A DNA stretch of 55,324 bases from Deltaproteobacteria bacterium (GTDB lineage Bacteria; Desulfobacterota; Desulfobulbia; Desulfobulbales; Desulfurivibrionaceae), in assembly GCA_021811385.1 (NCBI GenBank), contig JAJZPC010000007.1, positions 1-55,324 of the forward strand, written 5' to 3'. Position numbers and translations under genes: made by a program. Of this stretch, positions 8,154-17,498 are shown piece by piece. The first letter of the stretch is position 1, and every line of letters starts with the position of its first letter. The notes under the pieces were generated by a model. The model worked only from the letters and a program-made list of their open reading frames with translations, was not told the origin of the DNA and ran no database searches.

Positions 8154-8573
8154 TTAATCCTTGGGGCGGAGAACCTTGAGCACGGATTCAACGACCTGGT
8201 AGATTTCAAGATCGTCGCCATAGACGTCCTGCACCTTGTCGTTTTCCACCAGATCCTCGCAGATGTACTGGGTCACATAGAGGCTGAGGAAGTTGGCGTC
8301 CACCACCAGCTGCCGCAGCGGGGCGATCTTGTACAGCATGTCGAACTCTTCCATGCCGGAGAGCTTCTCGAACAGCTCATGGAAAAGCTTGCGGATCGCG
8401 GTCTCGTCGGTGATTTCGAGGATCTTCTTGTCCAGCAACCGTTGCACCATCTTGGTTGCCAGCTCATCGGCATTCTTGTAGAGCATCTGCATCATGTATC
8501 GCCGCTCGCGCTCGCGTTTGCGGTCGATTGCTCCACCTGTCGTGTCGTTGTGAGGTCTGCTGTGACTGCCCAT
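8154..8573 (-). CDS. conserved-looking hypothetical protein, helical
   Basis: A 139-residue protein I do not recognise. The N-terminal 25 residues are basic and polar, with an arginine-rich stretch (RKRERERR). The rest is predicted mainly helical with no membrane segment and only one cysteine. I chose ATG 8573, which has GGGAG about 10 bases upstream; the frame extends to 8720 but the extension reads as intergenic sequence. It is convergent with speA and divergent from the sulfite reductase gene. Its acidic C-terminal helices could mediate protein contacts, but that is only a guess. Confidence 0.65.
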   Translation of the reverse strand: MGSHSRPHNDTTGGAIDRKRERERRYMMQMLYKNADELATKMVQRLLDKKILEITDETAIRKLFHELFEKLSGMEEFDMLYKIAPLRQLVVDANFLSLYVTQYICEDLVENDKVQDVYGDDLEIYQVVESVLKVLRPKD

Positions 8574-8673
8574 GTTTCTATTTCTCCCGCGCTTGTGCCG
8601 AATATTGTTGGATGAATCTGTAGTTAAATAACGGAAAATTCCATAAAGGGAAAGGGTAAAGATAAGAGAATTC

Positions 8674-8701
8674 TTGCATTCGGGTAAAAATGTTTTATGA
8701 A
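8674..8701 (+). promoter_or_regulatory. candidate promoter for the sulfite reductase gene
   Basis: TTGCAT at 8674-8679 and TATGAA at 8696-8701, 16 bases apart, about 67 bases upstream of the gene start. It is a partial match only. Confidence 0.3.
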
Positions 8702-8768
8702 ACACCGGGAAGAGGGGCATTGCCTTTCCGTGCCTGGCATTGATTTTTCTGTAATTTTGAGGTGAGAG

Positions 8769-9446
8769 ATGACAAATACCATTGCTTCAACACGGCTGAC
8801 CATCCTGCTGCCCGCGGGCCGTCTACCCTTGGCGATCATGGACAAGGCCAATGAGTTGGCTAAAAAATACCAGCTGGAAATCTACCTGAGCACCATGCAG
8901 AATCTGCGGCTCATGGGCATCCGGGAGGAGGATCTCCCTGCGATCCGCGGGGAATTGGCCGCGCTGGGCGCGCAGTTCAAGGGGCCGGGAAAGTTCCCGA
9001 TTCCCCGGGTCTGCATCGGGGTCCGCGACTGCTCCATGGGCATCGGCGACCCGGAGCGGATCTCCGCCCTGATCCTTGAGAAATTTCAAGGAAGGGAGAA
9101 AACCAAGCAGAAATTCAAGATCGCCATCTCCGGTTGCACCCTGGGGTGCCCGGGGGTGCTGACCACGGACATCGGCATCATGGCCACCCGCAAGGGCTTT
9201 GATCTCTATGTGGGCGGCAAGGGCGGCCCCAGCCCACGGGTTGGCCGCAGGATTCTCCGGGATCTGGACGAGCAGGGGGTGCTGGCTGCGGTGGCGGAGC
9301 TGGTGGAGTTCCACGACGCGCATACCGAGACCAAGCAGCGGATGGTGAAGCTCATTGATCATCCGGAGTTTCCGTATAAAGCTGAGTTGAGCAGCTTGCC
9401 TGCTCAAACGAAACTTATGCCCGAAGGGGGCAAAGAGGCGGTGTAA
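8769..9446 (+). CDS. small assimilatory-type sulfite/nitrite reductase (siroheme, [4Fe-4S])
   Basis: A 225-residue protein of the nitrite/sulfite reductase fold, only half the length of CysI or NirA. A ferredoxin-like half domain (about residues 8-70) precedes the cluster motifs C82-x5-C88 and C123-x3-C127, which bind the coupled siroheme and [4Fe-4S]. This size and layout match the low-spin assimilatory-type sulfite reductases of sulfate reducers such as Desulfovibrio. It may reduce sulfite for assimilation or detoxification, though the physiological donor is unknown. The start at 8769 follows GAGGTGAGAG. A TauE/SafE exporter gene is the next gene downstream on the same strand. Confidence 0.88.
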   Translation: MTNTIASTRLTILLPAGRLPLAIMDKANELAKKYQLEIYLSTMQNLRLMGIREEDLPAIRGELAALGAQFKGPGKFPIPRVCIGVRDCSMGIGDPERISALILEKFQGREKTKQKFKIAISGCTLGCPGVLTTDIGIMATRKGFDLYVGGKGGPSPRVGRRILRDLDEQGVLAAVAELVEFHDAHTETKQRMVKLIDHPEFPYKAELSSLPAQTKLMPEGGKEAV

Positions 9447-9504
9447 GGTTCGCTTCGTAAAGTTTGATGGACTTTAATAACTTGGAATTTGCTGTAAACA
9501 GGTG

Positions 9505-9576
9505 CTTCGACAAGCTCAGCACGAACGGAATATCAATGCGTTAAGACAGTTTCCGCTCGTCCTGAGCTTGTCGAAG
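9505..9576. repeat. inverted repeat of the TTCGACAAGCTCAG type
   Basis: The arms 9505-9530 and 9551-9576 match at 24 of 26 positions with a 20-base spacer. This core sequence is a widespread intergenic palindrome in proteobacteria. A related set lies on the other side of the exporter gene at 10408-10504. Confidence 0.75.
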
Positions 9577-9630
9577 GGCAGTTGTTATGAGTCCGTCAAT
9601 CTTTAAGCGATCAAAAAGGGGTGACCCGGC

Positions 9631-10377
9631 ATGACTGGTATTCCGATGGTGCAACCCGAGATTCTCTTTGCTGTAGGCGTATTGTTTTTCGCCTATTTCA
9701 TCCGCGGCATCGCCGGGTTCGGTTCGGCGCTCATCTCCGTGCCTCTGCTGGCTCTTTTTTTTCCTGTTTCCCAGGTGGTGCCCCTGATCGGGCTGCTGGA
9801 CTGGCTGGCCTCGGTCAGTCAGGGGCTGCCCAACCGGCGGCTCATCCGCTGGCCCGATCTGCTGCCGCTTTTGCCCTTTACCGTGCTGGGCGTTGCCGCC
9901 GGTCTCTATCTGCACACCGTTCTGGCACCGAGCAGCCTGCTCTTCGCCCTGTCCATCTTTATCATGCTCTATGCGGTCTATGCCCTGCTGCCGTTTCCGC
10001 CCCTGCACGGAGAACGTTGGTTGGCCGGGCCTGCCGGTTTGCTTGGGGGGTCGGTGGGCGCGCTTTTCGGCACCGGGGGACCGTTTTATGTGATCTACCT
10101 CACCCTGCGCCAGCCGGATAAAACCGAGTTCCGCACCACCATCGCCACGATCTTTGTGATCGACGGGCTTTGCCGGATCGTGGGTTTTTCCCTGAGCGGT
10201 TTTTATACCCTGCGGATCATGGCGCTTTTCGCGGGGATTATACCCGTTGCCGCGTTGGCCCTCTGGCTTGGAGGTAAGGTGCATCTGCGGCTCAGCCATG
10301 CGGTCTTTGTCCGTCTGGTCAGCATGATTCTGCTGGGAAGCGGGATCGCCTTGCTGGTGAAGGCGCTTAAGGTCTAG
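9631..10377 (+). CDS. TauE/SafE-family sulfite/organosulfonate exporter
   Basis: A 248-residue inner-membrane protein with about eight hydrophobic segments in two similar halves. The N-terminal signature FIRGIAGFGSALISVPLL is characteristic of TauE/SafE (DUF81) permeases, and the second-half counterpart LFGTGGPFYV is also present. Members export sulfite, sulfoacetate or related anions. Placement after a siroheme sulfite reductase suggests sulfite handling, which is inference. GGGGTGA precedes the start. Intergenic palindromes flank the gene on both sides. Confidence 0.82.
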   Translation: MTGIPMVQPEILFAVGVLFFAYFIRGIAGFGSALISVPLLALFFPVSQVVPLIGLLDWLASVSQGLPNRRLIRWPDLLPLLPFTVLGVAAGLYLHTVLAPSSLLFALSIFIMLYAVYALLPFPPLHGERWLAGPAGLLGGSVGALFGTGGPFYVIYLTLRQPDKTEFRTTIATIFVIDGLCRIVGFSLSGFYTLRIMALFAGIIPVAALALWLGGKVHLRLSHAVFVRLVSMILLGSGIALLVKALKV

Positions 10378-10407
10378 TCGATCGTTTTTTTAGTATGTGA
10401 TGGAAAA

Positions 10408-10504
10408 CTCCGTTCGGCCTGAGCGTGTTGAAGGCCGGCAGTAGCAAAGGGCCGCGGTTCGACAGGGCTCTCCTGAGCAAAGTCGAAGGGCTCACCGCGA
10501 ACGG
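10408..10504. repeat. cluster of palindromic repeat arms
   Basis: This gap carries several related segments: CCGTTCGGCCTGAGC at 10410-10424, GGTTCGACAGGGC at 10456-10468, a CTGAGCAAAGTCGAAGG segment from 10472, and CACCGCGAACGG ending at 10504. They resemble halves of the same palindrome family as 9505-9576, in both orientations. It looks like a composite or decayed array. I see no promoter I can support here. Confidence 0.55.
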
Positions 10505-10554
10505 TACAGGTTGTATGTAGCGAAATGATCTGCTCGGAAACACAGGGAGACCCC

Positions 10555-12036
10555 ATGCACACCCTCACGCAGCTGAAAAAATATTCCGCCGAACTGGTTG
10601 ACCTGCACCACACCCTGGCCCTCATGCAATGGGATCAGGAGGTGCGCATGCCCCGCCGGGCAGCGGAAGGGCGGGCCGGGCAGTTTGCCACCCTGAGCGC
10701 GCTGGCGCATCGCCGGGAGGTTTCCCCGGAGCTTGGCGCCCTGCTGGCTGGGGGCGAGGCGCACAAAGAGTCCCTTTCCGTGGAGGACCGCGCCCTGCTG
10801 CGGGTCATGCGCCGCAGCTATGATCAAAATACCAAGCTGCCCGAGGAGTTTGTCGCCGAGTTTTCCCGTCTTACCTCCCAGGCCCAGATGGCCTGGCTTG
10901 AGGCCAGGGAACAATCCGATTTTGCCATCTTCCAGCCCCTGCTGGAACGGCTGGTGGTCTTATCCCGTCAGCAGGCCGAGTATCTGGGCTATGCCGCCCA
11001 TCCCTATGACGCGCTGCTCGATCTCTACGAGGAAGGGCTCACCACCGCCAGGGTGGCAGGGATGTTCGGTGAGCTGCAAGCGCCCCTGGTTGAACTGGTC
11101 AGAAGGTTTTCCGGCCGCCTGACGCCCTTGTCGTTTGCCGAGCCATTCCCCCAGTCGGGTCAGGAACGGTTTGCCGAACATCTGCTGGTGGCCATGGGCT
11201 TTGATTTTTCCCGGGGCTGCCTGGCCCGCTCACCCCATCCCTTCACCACCACCCTGGGGCACCATGACCGGCGCATCACCAATCGCTATGCTCCCACGAG
11301 TCTGGATTTCATCTTCGGCGCCCTGCACGAGGGCGGGCACGCCCTGTACGAGCAGGGCATTGACGAGCGTTTGGCCAACAGCCATCTCGATGACGGGGTT
11401 TCCCTGGGGATACACGAGTCGCAATCCCGACTCTGGGAGAATGTCGTGGGCCGCAGCCGGCCCTTTTGGCAGCGGTTTTTCCCGGAACTGCAGAAGGCCT
11501 TTCCGGCTCAGTTTGCGCACACCGGGCTCGATGATTTTATCCGGGGCATAAACGCCGTTACCTCCGGCCTGATCCGGGTGGACGCCGATGAGGTGACCTA
11601 CAACCTCCATGTCCTGATCCGGTTCGAGATTGAAAAGGGGCTGATCGAGGGGAGCCTGGGGGTTGCCGATCTGCCCCGGATCTGGCGGGATAAATACCGG
11701 CAGTATCTCGGGGTGGAGGTCGAATCCGACGCCGACGGGGTCTTGCAGGACATTCACTGGGCCCACGGCAGCTTCGGGTATTTCCCCACCTACACCATCG
11801 GCAATCTGGCCGCAGCCCAGATCTGGGAGGGTTATAAAAAATATGATCCCACTTTCACCCAAACCCTTGCCGACGGGAACCTGGCAAAGATCAAGGAGTG
11901 GCTGGTCCGGGAGATCCACAGCCACGGCAGCGTCCATCTGCCCGAGGAGTTGCTGGCGCGGGTAACGGGCGCGCCGCTTTCCGCCCAGCCGTTTCTTGCC
12001 TATCTTGAGGAGAAGTTCGGCACGCTTGCCGGTTGA
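10555..12036 (+). CDS. M32-family zinc metallocarboxypeptidase (Taq type)
   Basis: A 493-residue cytoplasmic carboxypeptidase, the usual family length. The zinc site HEGGH is at residues 258-262, followed by an HES motif about 30 residues later that supplies the third ligand. The family motifs HPF (228-230) and DRRIT (238-242) are present. The enzyme removes C-terminal residues from peptides with broad specificity. I chose ATG 10555, preceded by AGGGAGA; an in-frame ATG ten codons upstream has no such site. It lies between two stretches of intergenic palindromes and has no obvious operon partner. Confidence 0.93.
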   Translation: MHTLTQLKKYSAELVDLHHTLALMQWDQEVRMPRRAAEGRAGQFATLSALAHRREVSPELGALLAGGEAHKESLSVEDRALLRVMRRSYDQNTKLPEEFVAEFSRLTSQAQMAWLEAREQSDFAIFQPLLERLVVLSRQQAEYLGYAAHPYDALLDLYEEGLTTARVAGMFGELQAPLVELVRRFSGRLTPLSFAEPFPQSGQERFAEHLLVAMGFDFSRGCLARSPHPFTTTLGHHDRRITNRYAPTSLDFIFGALHEGGHALYEQGIDERLANSHLDDGVSLGIHESQSRLWENVVGRSRPFWQRFFPELQKAFPAQFAHTGLDDFIRGINAVTSGLIRVDADEVTYNLHVLIRFEIEKGLIEGSLGVADLPRIWRDKYRQYLGVEVESDADGVLQDIHWAHGSFGYFPTYTIGNLAAAQIWEGYKKYDPTFTQTLADGNLAKIKEWLVREIHSHGSVHLPEELLARVTGAPLSAQPFLAYLEEKFGTLAG

Positions 12037-12190
12037 TCCGGGCGGCGGGCGTGTTTCCTGTTTGTTCATCCGCGCGGGTCCGGTGATTTTAGCGGCAAAT
12101 CCCGGCCGGAGCGAGTATACTGGCCTCCTTGTCCTTTGGGAATACTGAGTAAATAAAGAGTCTCTTGCACAATAAAGGATGTTTCAGGTC

Positions 12191-12268
12191 GTCGTTCCGG
12201 CGAAAGCGGGAATCCAGGCATTGTTGCTGGTTTTTCCTGTCCTGGACCCCGGCTTTCGCCGGGGCGAC
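12191..12268. repeat. long inverted repeat (REP-like hairpin)
   Basis: The arms 12191-12218 and 12241-12268 share the core CCGGCGAAAGC and are complementary over about 28 bases with a few mismatches, around a 22-base loop. This sequence type (CCGGCGAAAGC...TCCAGG) is a common dispersed intergenic repeat. It ends about 30 bases before the transglycosylase start, and the rest of the gap 12037-12190 shows nothing I can support. Confidence 0.75.
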
Positions 12269-12297
12269 TTCATTTTGCAAGCGGCTGTAAGAAATTC

Positions 12298-14340
12298 ATG
12301 AGAGTTGTTATGAGACCTCTTCGTATATTGCTGGTGTCGGCGCTGTTTGTATGCGCGCTCGGCGGGAGTCTCTCCCCGGTGCGGGCCGGCCAGGATCCCT
12401 TTCCCCTGTATGACTGCATCACGCCCAATGTCGCTTTCTGGCGCGATATCTACGGCAAGTATCCCTCTTCCCAAGGGGTGCTCCACGACAAGCGGGATCT
12501 GAGCATTATCTACGAGGTGCTGGATGTCGAGGGCACCTGGGAAACCGCGGCCCGGGAGCGGGATCGGCAGAAGATAGAAAGGGTCAAGGAGAGGTATCTC
12601 GATATCCTCAAATCCCTGGCTGCGGGCGTTCCCCCCCAGAGCAGGGAGGAAAGGCGGGTGGCCGCGCTCTTCGGCGCAAGGGCCACACCCGAGGATTTTC
12701 GCCTGGCCCAGGAGAACATCCGTTTTCAGTCCGGCCAGAAGGATAATTTCCGGAAGGGTCTGATCCGCTCCGGCGCCTACCTGGAGGAGATCAAGGAGAT
12801 CATGGCGAGCTACGGGGTGCCAGAGGATCTCGCCTATCTGCCCCATGTGGAATCATCCTTCAACTACAAGGCGTACAGCAAGTTCGGCGCGGCCGGGATC
12901 TGGCAGTTCACCGAATCCTCGGGCAAACAGTTCCAGCTCGACGTGGATTACGCCATTGACGAGCGGCGCGATCCGCTCAAGGCCACCCACGCCGCGGCAC
13001 GAATGCTGCGGCATAACTACGAGAAACTCGGCACCTGGCCTCTGGCGGTAACCGCCTATAATCACGGGATCAACGGCATGATGCGGGCCAAGGCGGCCAA
13101 GGGGGATTATGAAAGAATCTTCCAGGAGCATGAAAGCGAGTTGTTCAAGTTCGCCTCGAGAAACTTCTATTCGGAGTTTCTCGCCGCCAGGGAGGTTGCC
13201 AAGAACTACCAGGCCTATTTCGGCCCGCTTCCCATCGAGCCGCCGGTGAACAGCAAGGCTGTGGTTCTGCCCAACTACGCCCTGGTGAATGATCTGGTCA
13301 AGCATCTCAAGGTCGATCTGGACACCTTCAAGGCCTTGAACCCGGCCCTGCGCGAACCGGTCTACCTCGGCCAGAAACTGATTCCCAAGGGCTATGAGGT
13401 GCGGGTGCCGCAACAGGGCAAGGCTGTGCGTCTGGCGGACAATATCCCGCCGCAGATCCTCAAGGAGGATCAGGCGCAACCCACCATCTATCAGGTGCGC
13501 CAGGGGGATACCGCTTTTTCCATCGCCCGGCAGCATGGCATCAGCGTGGCTGATCTCCTGCGGGGCAATGGGCTCGACGACCAGGCGGTGATCTGCCCCG
13601 GTCAGAACCTGCGCATTCCAGGCGCGGGTGAACGGGGAACGCTGGTTGCCATGGTTGGAAAAAAGATCGAGCCCCAGCGCCCAGCCGGTTTGACCCCGGT
13701 GGTTCCCAACGAAAAACCGGCCCCGCAGCCGGCAGGCGAGGTGGTGTCCCTGGTGAAATTGGCGGGCGTGCCGGAGTCGGTCCAGGTGGCTCAGGTGGCC
13801 CAGTCGCCCAAGGCAGCTCCGGCGTCGGAACCTGCCCCGGCCAAGGGCGCGCAATGTCCGCCCCTCAATCCGGCCAAGGTGCTGGGGAATCTCGGGGTGG
13901 AGCAGGTCACCAAGAACAAGAAGCAGGGCAAGGGGTATGGCATCATCCGGGTGGAGGCCGAGGAAACCCTGGGCCATTATGCGCGCTGGCTCGGGATTCG
14001 GGCCTGGGATCTGCGCCACCTGAACAACTTGCGCTACGAACAGTCCCTGACCGTGAACCAGAAACTCAAGATCCCCCTTGCCAAGGGGAGCAAGGAGCGG
14101 TTTGAGGCCCAGCGCTACGAGTTCCACAAGGAGATGGTGGAGGATTTCTTCGCCGCCTACCGGCTGATGGAAGGCACCCGCACCTACCGGGTGAAGCAGG
14201 GGGACACCATCTGGTCGTTGTGTGAGACCGAATTTGAGCTGCCTTTCTGGCTGATCAAAAAATACAACCCCTCCGTGGACTTCGCCCAGTTGAAACCGGG
14301 GTTGCGGTTGGTGGTGCCCCGTGTTGAATCGATCCGTTGA
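12298..14340 (+). CDS. mltD: membrane-bound lytic murein transglycosylase with LysM repeats (MltD-like)
   Basis: A 680-residue exported enzyme that cleaves peptidoglycan glycan strands non-hydrolytically. A signal peptide spans about residues 1-30. The transglycosylase domain runs about 165-285 with catalytic E185 in the motif VESSFN and the following GAAGIWQF and AYNHG motifs. Three LysM-type repeats follow at about 397-441, 544-589 and 628-676, with a weaker one near 324-370; these bind peptidoglycan. No lipobox cysteine is evident at the cleavage site, unlike E. coli MltD. The start could be ATG 12298 or 12310; neither has a strong ribosome-binding site. Confidence 0.9.
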   Translation: MRVVMRPLRILLVSALFVCALGGSLSPVRAGQDPFPLYDCITPNVAFWRDIYGKYPSSQGVLHDKRDLSIIYEVLDVEGTWETAARERDRQKIERVKERYLDILKSLAAGVPPQSREERRVAALFGARATPEDFRLAQENIRFQSGQKDNFRKGLIRSGAYLEEIKEIMASYGVPEDLAYLPHVESSFNYKAYSKFGAAGIWQFTESSGKQFQLDVDYAIDERRDPLKATHAAARMLRHNYEKLGTWPLAVTAYNHGINGMMRAKAAKGDYERIFQEHESELFKFASRNFYSEFLAAREVAKNYQAYFGPLPIEPPVNSKAVVLPNYALVNDLVKHLKVDLDTFKALNPALREPVYLGQKLIPKGYEVRVPQQGKAVRLADNIPPQILKEDQAQPTIYQVRQGDTAFSIARQHGISVADLLRGNGLDDQAVICPGQNLRIPGAGERGTLVAMVGKKIEPQRPAGLTPVVPNEKPAPQPAGEVVSLVKLAGVPESVQVAQVAQSPKAAPASEPAPAKGAQCPPLNPAKVLGNLGVEQVTKNKKQGKGYGIIRVEAEETLGHYARWLGIRAWDLRHLNNLRYEQSLTVNQKLKIPLAKGSKERFEAQRYEFHKEMVEDFFAAYRLMEGTRTYRVKQGDTIWSLCETEFELPFWLIKKYNPSVDFAQLKPGLRLVVPRVESIR

Positions 14341-14360
14341 CCGCTGCCCTGACCGACGCC

Positions 14361-17000
14361 ATGGATACCCAGCCCAAAACCATTCTGCTCAAGGATTACC
14401 GTCCGCCAGCCTACACGATCGAAGAGGTGGCGCTCGGTGTGGATCTGTTCGAGGATCGGGCCCGGGTCTGTTCCCGTCTGGTCTGCCGCCGCAACACCGG
14501 TACTGCGCCGGATGCCCCCCTTGTGCTCCAAGGGAGGAAGCTGGTGCTCAAGGGGATTACTCTCGACGGTGTGGCCCTTACGCCGGACCACTATCACGTC
14601 GATGCCGAAACCCTCACCCTTTCAGCAATGCCTGCGCGGTTCGTGCTTGAAGTCGAAACCGAGCTTTATCCCCAAAACAACACCTCCCTCGATGGTCTGT
14701 ACCGCTCCAGCGGTAATTTTTGCACCCAGTGCGAGGCAGAGGGGTTCCGCAAGATCACCTATTTTCTCGACCGGCCCGATGTGCTGGCCCGTTACGAGGT
14801 AACGATCACTGCCGAGCAAGAGCGCTATCCGGTGTTGCTGGCCAACGGCAATCGGCTCGACGCCGGAGTGCTGGACGGAGGCCGCCATTATGCGCGCTGG
14901 CAGGATCCGTACCCCAAGCCCTCGTACCTTTTCGCCATGGTTGCGGGCAATCTGGTCAAGATCGCGGACACCTTTGTCACCCGCTCCGGCCGCCAGGTTG
15001 CCCTGGAGATCTATGTCGAAGCACATAATCGGGACAAGTGCGATCATGCCATGGATTCGCTCAAAAAGGCCATGCGCTGGGACGAGGAAACCTTTGGCCT
15101 GGAATACGATCTCGACCAGTACATGATCGTGGCGGTGGACGATTTCAACATGGGCGCCATGGAGAACAAGGGGCTCAACGTCTTCAATTCCAAGTACGTG
15201 CTGGCCCGGCCGGACACCGCCACGGATGCGGATTACGAGGGGATCGAGGCGGTCATCGCCCACGAATATTTCCACAACTGGACCGGCAACCGGGTCACCT
15301 GTAGGGATTGGTTTCAGTTGAGCCTCAAGGAAGGGCTCACCGTGTTTCGCGACCAGCAGTTCACCGGGGATCAGGTTTCCCCCGCGGTCAAGCGCATCCA
15401 CGATGTCCGGCTCCTGCGCAACGTGCAGTTCCCCGAGGACAACGGCCCCATGGCCCATCCGGTGCGGCCCGATTCCTTCATGGAGATCAACAATTTCTAC
15501 ACCGTCACCATCTACGAGAAAGGGGCCGAGATCATCCGGATGCTGCACACCCTACTGGGAGCGGAACGGTTCCGGCAGGGGCTGGCCCTCTATCTCTCGC
15601 GGCATGACGGCCAGGCCGCAACCACCGATGATTTTGTCCAGGCCATGGGTGAGGTCTCGGGCCGCGATCTCACGCAGTTCAAGCGTTGGTACACCCAGGC
15701 CGGCACCCCGCGCCTTGCTGTGCAGGGCGAGTATGACGATCAAGCGCGGACCTATACCCTGCGCCTCGGGCAAAGCACGCCGCCCACCCCAGGCCAGCCG
15801 GAGAAGGAGCCGCTCCATATCCCGGTTTCCATTGGGTTGCTCGATGGCCAGGGCAGGGAGATCCCGCTGGTCTGTGCGGAGCGGCCGGGGGAAGCGGAGC
15901 GCGGCCTGTTCGAGCTGCGCGGAGCCCAGGAGACCATCCGGTTCAGCGCGGTGCCGGAACATCCGCGGCTTTCGATTTTGCGCAATTTTTCCGCGCCGCT
16001 CAAGGTTGATTACGATTGCGATGCGGAAGAGCTGCTCTTTCTCTTCCGTTATGACCAGGATCCCTTCAACCGCTGGGAGGCGGGGCAATGTCTGGCCAGC
16101 CGGTTGCTCCTGGGGCTGGTGGAGGATTTCCGGCACAACCGCCCCCTGGTCTTGGACCAACGGTTTATCGAGGCCTGCGGCCGGTTGCTTGATCGCGAAA
16201 CCGTGGGGGATAAGGGGCTCCTCGCCCTGCTGCTTACCCTGCCCTCGGAGGAATACCTGGCCGAGCAGATGGAGGAGGTGGATGTCGAGGGTATTCACAC
16301 CGCCCGCCTCTTTGCCCGGCAGACCCTGGCCCGTTCCCTGCGCCCCCTGTGGGAGCAGACGTATCAGGCCAACCAGGCCAGCGGTCCATATTGCTACGAG
16401 CCTAAGTTGGCAGGGCAAAGGGCGTTGCGCAATCTCTGCCTCGCCTATCTCGTCGCCCTTGAGGACAATGGCGCGGTCCAGATGGCCCTTGAGCAGTTTG
16501 CCAAGTCCGACAACATGACCGACCAGATGGCCGCTTTCTCACCCCTGGTCCATTCGGCCCGGTCCGAGCGGCAGCAGATCATCGCTGATTTTTACCACCA
16601 ATGGCAGGGTGATTCCCTGGTCCTGGACAAGTGGTTTGCGGTGCAGGCCACGGCCCCGCTGCCGGAAACCTTGGGCGAGGTGCAATCGCTCATGGCGCAT
16701 CCGGCCTTCCAATTGAAAAACCCCAACAAGGTCCGCGCCCTGCTGGGCTCATTTGCCGGGGGCAATCCCCTCTGTTTCCACGAATTGTCCGGCCGTGGCT
16801 ATGCCTTTCTGGCCGAGCAGATTCTTGCCCTTGATCCGCTCAACCCGCAGGTTGCCGCCCGTCTGGCGGCCCGGCTCGGGCGGGGCGCGCGCTATGATGC
16901 AACCCGGCGAGGCCTGATGCGGGGTCAGCTTGAGCGGATTGTCGCCAACAAGTCATTGTCCCGGGATGTGTACGAGGTGGTGAGCAAGAGTTTGGGGTGA
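14361..17000 (+). CDS. pepN: aminopeptidase N (M1 family)
   Basis: An 879-residue zinc aminopeptidase closely similar along its length to E. coli PepN. The substrate motif GAMEN is at residues 265-269, the zinc motif HEYFH at 301-305 and the third ligand E324, with 18 residues between as usual. It trims N-terminal residues from peptides in the cytoplasm. The frame is open from a TTG at 14337 overlapping the previous stop, but ATG 14361 aligns better with known N-termini. Neither start has a clear ribosome-binding site, so coupling to the transglycosylase gene upstream is possible. Confidence 0.96.
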   Translation: MDTQPKTILLKDYRPPAYTIEEVALGVDLFEDRARVCSRLVCRRNTGTAPDAPLVLQGRKLVLKGITLDGVALTPDHYHVDAETLTLSAMPARFVLEVETELYPQNNTSLDGLYRSSGNFCTQCEAEGFRKITYFLDRPDVLARYEVTITAEQERYPVLLANGNRLDAGVLDGGRHYARWQDPYPKPSYLFAMVAGNLVKIADTFVTRSGRQVALEIYVEAHNRDKCDHAMDSLKKAMRWDEETFGLEYDLDQYMIVAVDDFNMGAMENKGLNVFNSKYVLARPDTATDADYEGIEAVIAHEYFHNWTGNRVTCRDWFQLSLKEGLTVFRDQQFTGDQVSPAVKRIHDVRLLRNVQFPEDNGPMAHPVRPDSFMEINNFYTVTIYEKGAEIIRMLHTLLGAERFRQGLALYLSRHDGQAATTDDFVQAMGEVSGRDLTQFKRWYTQAGTPRLAVQGEYDDQARTYTLRLGQSTPPTPGQPEKEPLHIPVSIGLLDGQGREIPLVCAERPGEAERGLFELRGAQETIRFSAVPEHPRLSILRNFSAPLKVDYDCDAEELLFLFRYDQDPFNRWEAGQCLASRLLLGLVEDFRHNRPLVLDQRFIEACGRLLDRETVGDKGLLALLLTLPSEEYLAEQMEEVDVEGIHTARLFARQTLARSLRPLWEQTYQANQASGPYCYEPKLAGQRALRNLCLAYLVALEDNGAVQMALEQFAKSDNMTDQMAAFSPLVHSARSERQQIIADFYHQWQGDSLVLDKWFAVQATAPLPETLGEVQSLMAHPAFQLKNPNKVRALLGSFAGGNPLCFHELSGRGYAFLAEQILALDPLNPQVAARLAARLGRGARYDATRRGLMRGQLERIVANKSLSRDVYEVVSKSLG

Positions 17001-17038
17001 ATGTGATTTCTTAGAACAACAGACAAAGAGGTACGCAC

Positions 17039-17404
17039 ATGGACATTTCAAAAACGATTGCCGAGATGAAGAAAAACCCCGCTTTTGCCGAGAACGTCGG
17101 CATGGTCCTGGTCCACAACGGCGTGGTCCGGGCCTGGTCGCGCAAGACCAGGGAAGGGGTCATCGCCCTTGAGGTTACCCCGGATCAGAAAAAGGTCGAG
17201 GCGATCCGTCAGGAATTCTTGAAAAAGCCGGGGATCTTCGACATCGTGATCGAGGCCAAGAGCGGCAGCTTTCAGCCCGGCGACGATCTGCTGTTCATCA
17301 TCGTGGCCGGCGACATCCGGGAAAACGTGAAACCGGTGCTGGGCGACCTTTTGGATCGCATCAAGGCAGAGGCCATCGGCAAGAAGGAAGTGATGTCGGA
17401 CTGA
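17039..17404 (+). CDS. MoaE-like protein (molybdopterin synthase large subunit family)
   Basis: A 121-residue protein resembling MoaE, which with MoaD converts precursor Z to molybdopterin. It shows the GMVLVHNGVVR strand-turn, a central VEAIRQEF helix, and the FQPGDDLLFIIVAG segment that corresponds to the WPGDEIVFVGV region of E. coli MoaE. It is shorter than E. coli MoaE (150 residues), and the C-terminal catalytic lysine region is reduced to a segment with K389-equivalent identity not assignable by eye. No other moa gene is in the window. GAGGT precedes the start. Family call likely, function less certain. Confidence 0.65.
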   Translation: MDISKTIAEMKKNPAFAENVGMVLVHNGVVRAWSRKTREGVIALEVTPDQKKVEAIRQEFLKKPGIFDIVIEAKSGSFQPGDDLLFIIVAGDIRENVKPVLGDLLDRIKAEAIGKKEVMSD

Positions 17405-17498
17405 ACTTCACCCTTGCAAAAATGCGGGAATCCGGTTAGTAAGGTGCCGCACCGTATTTTTTGACTTTGATTTTGATTGCCACAGGGAGATAGCAAGT

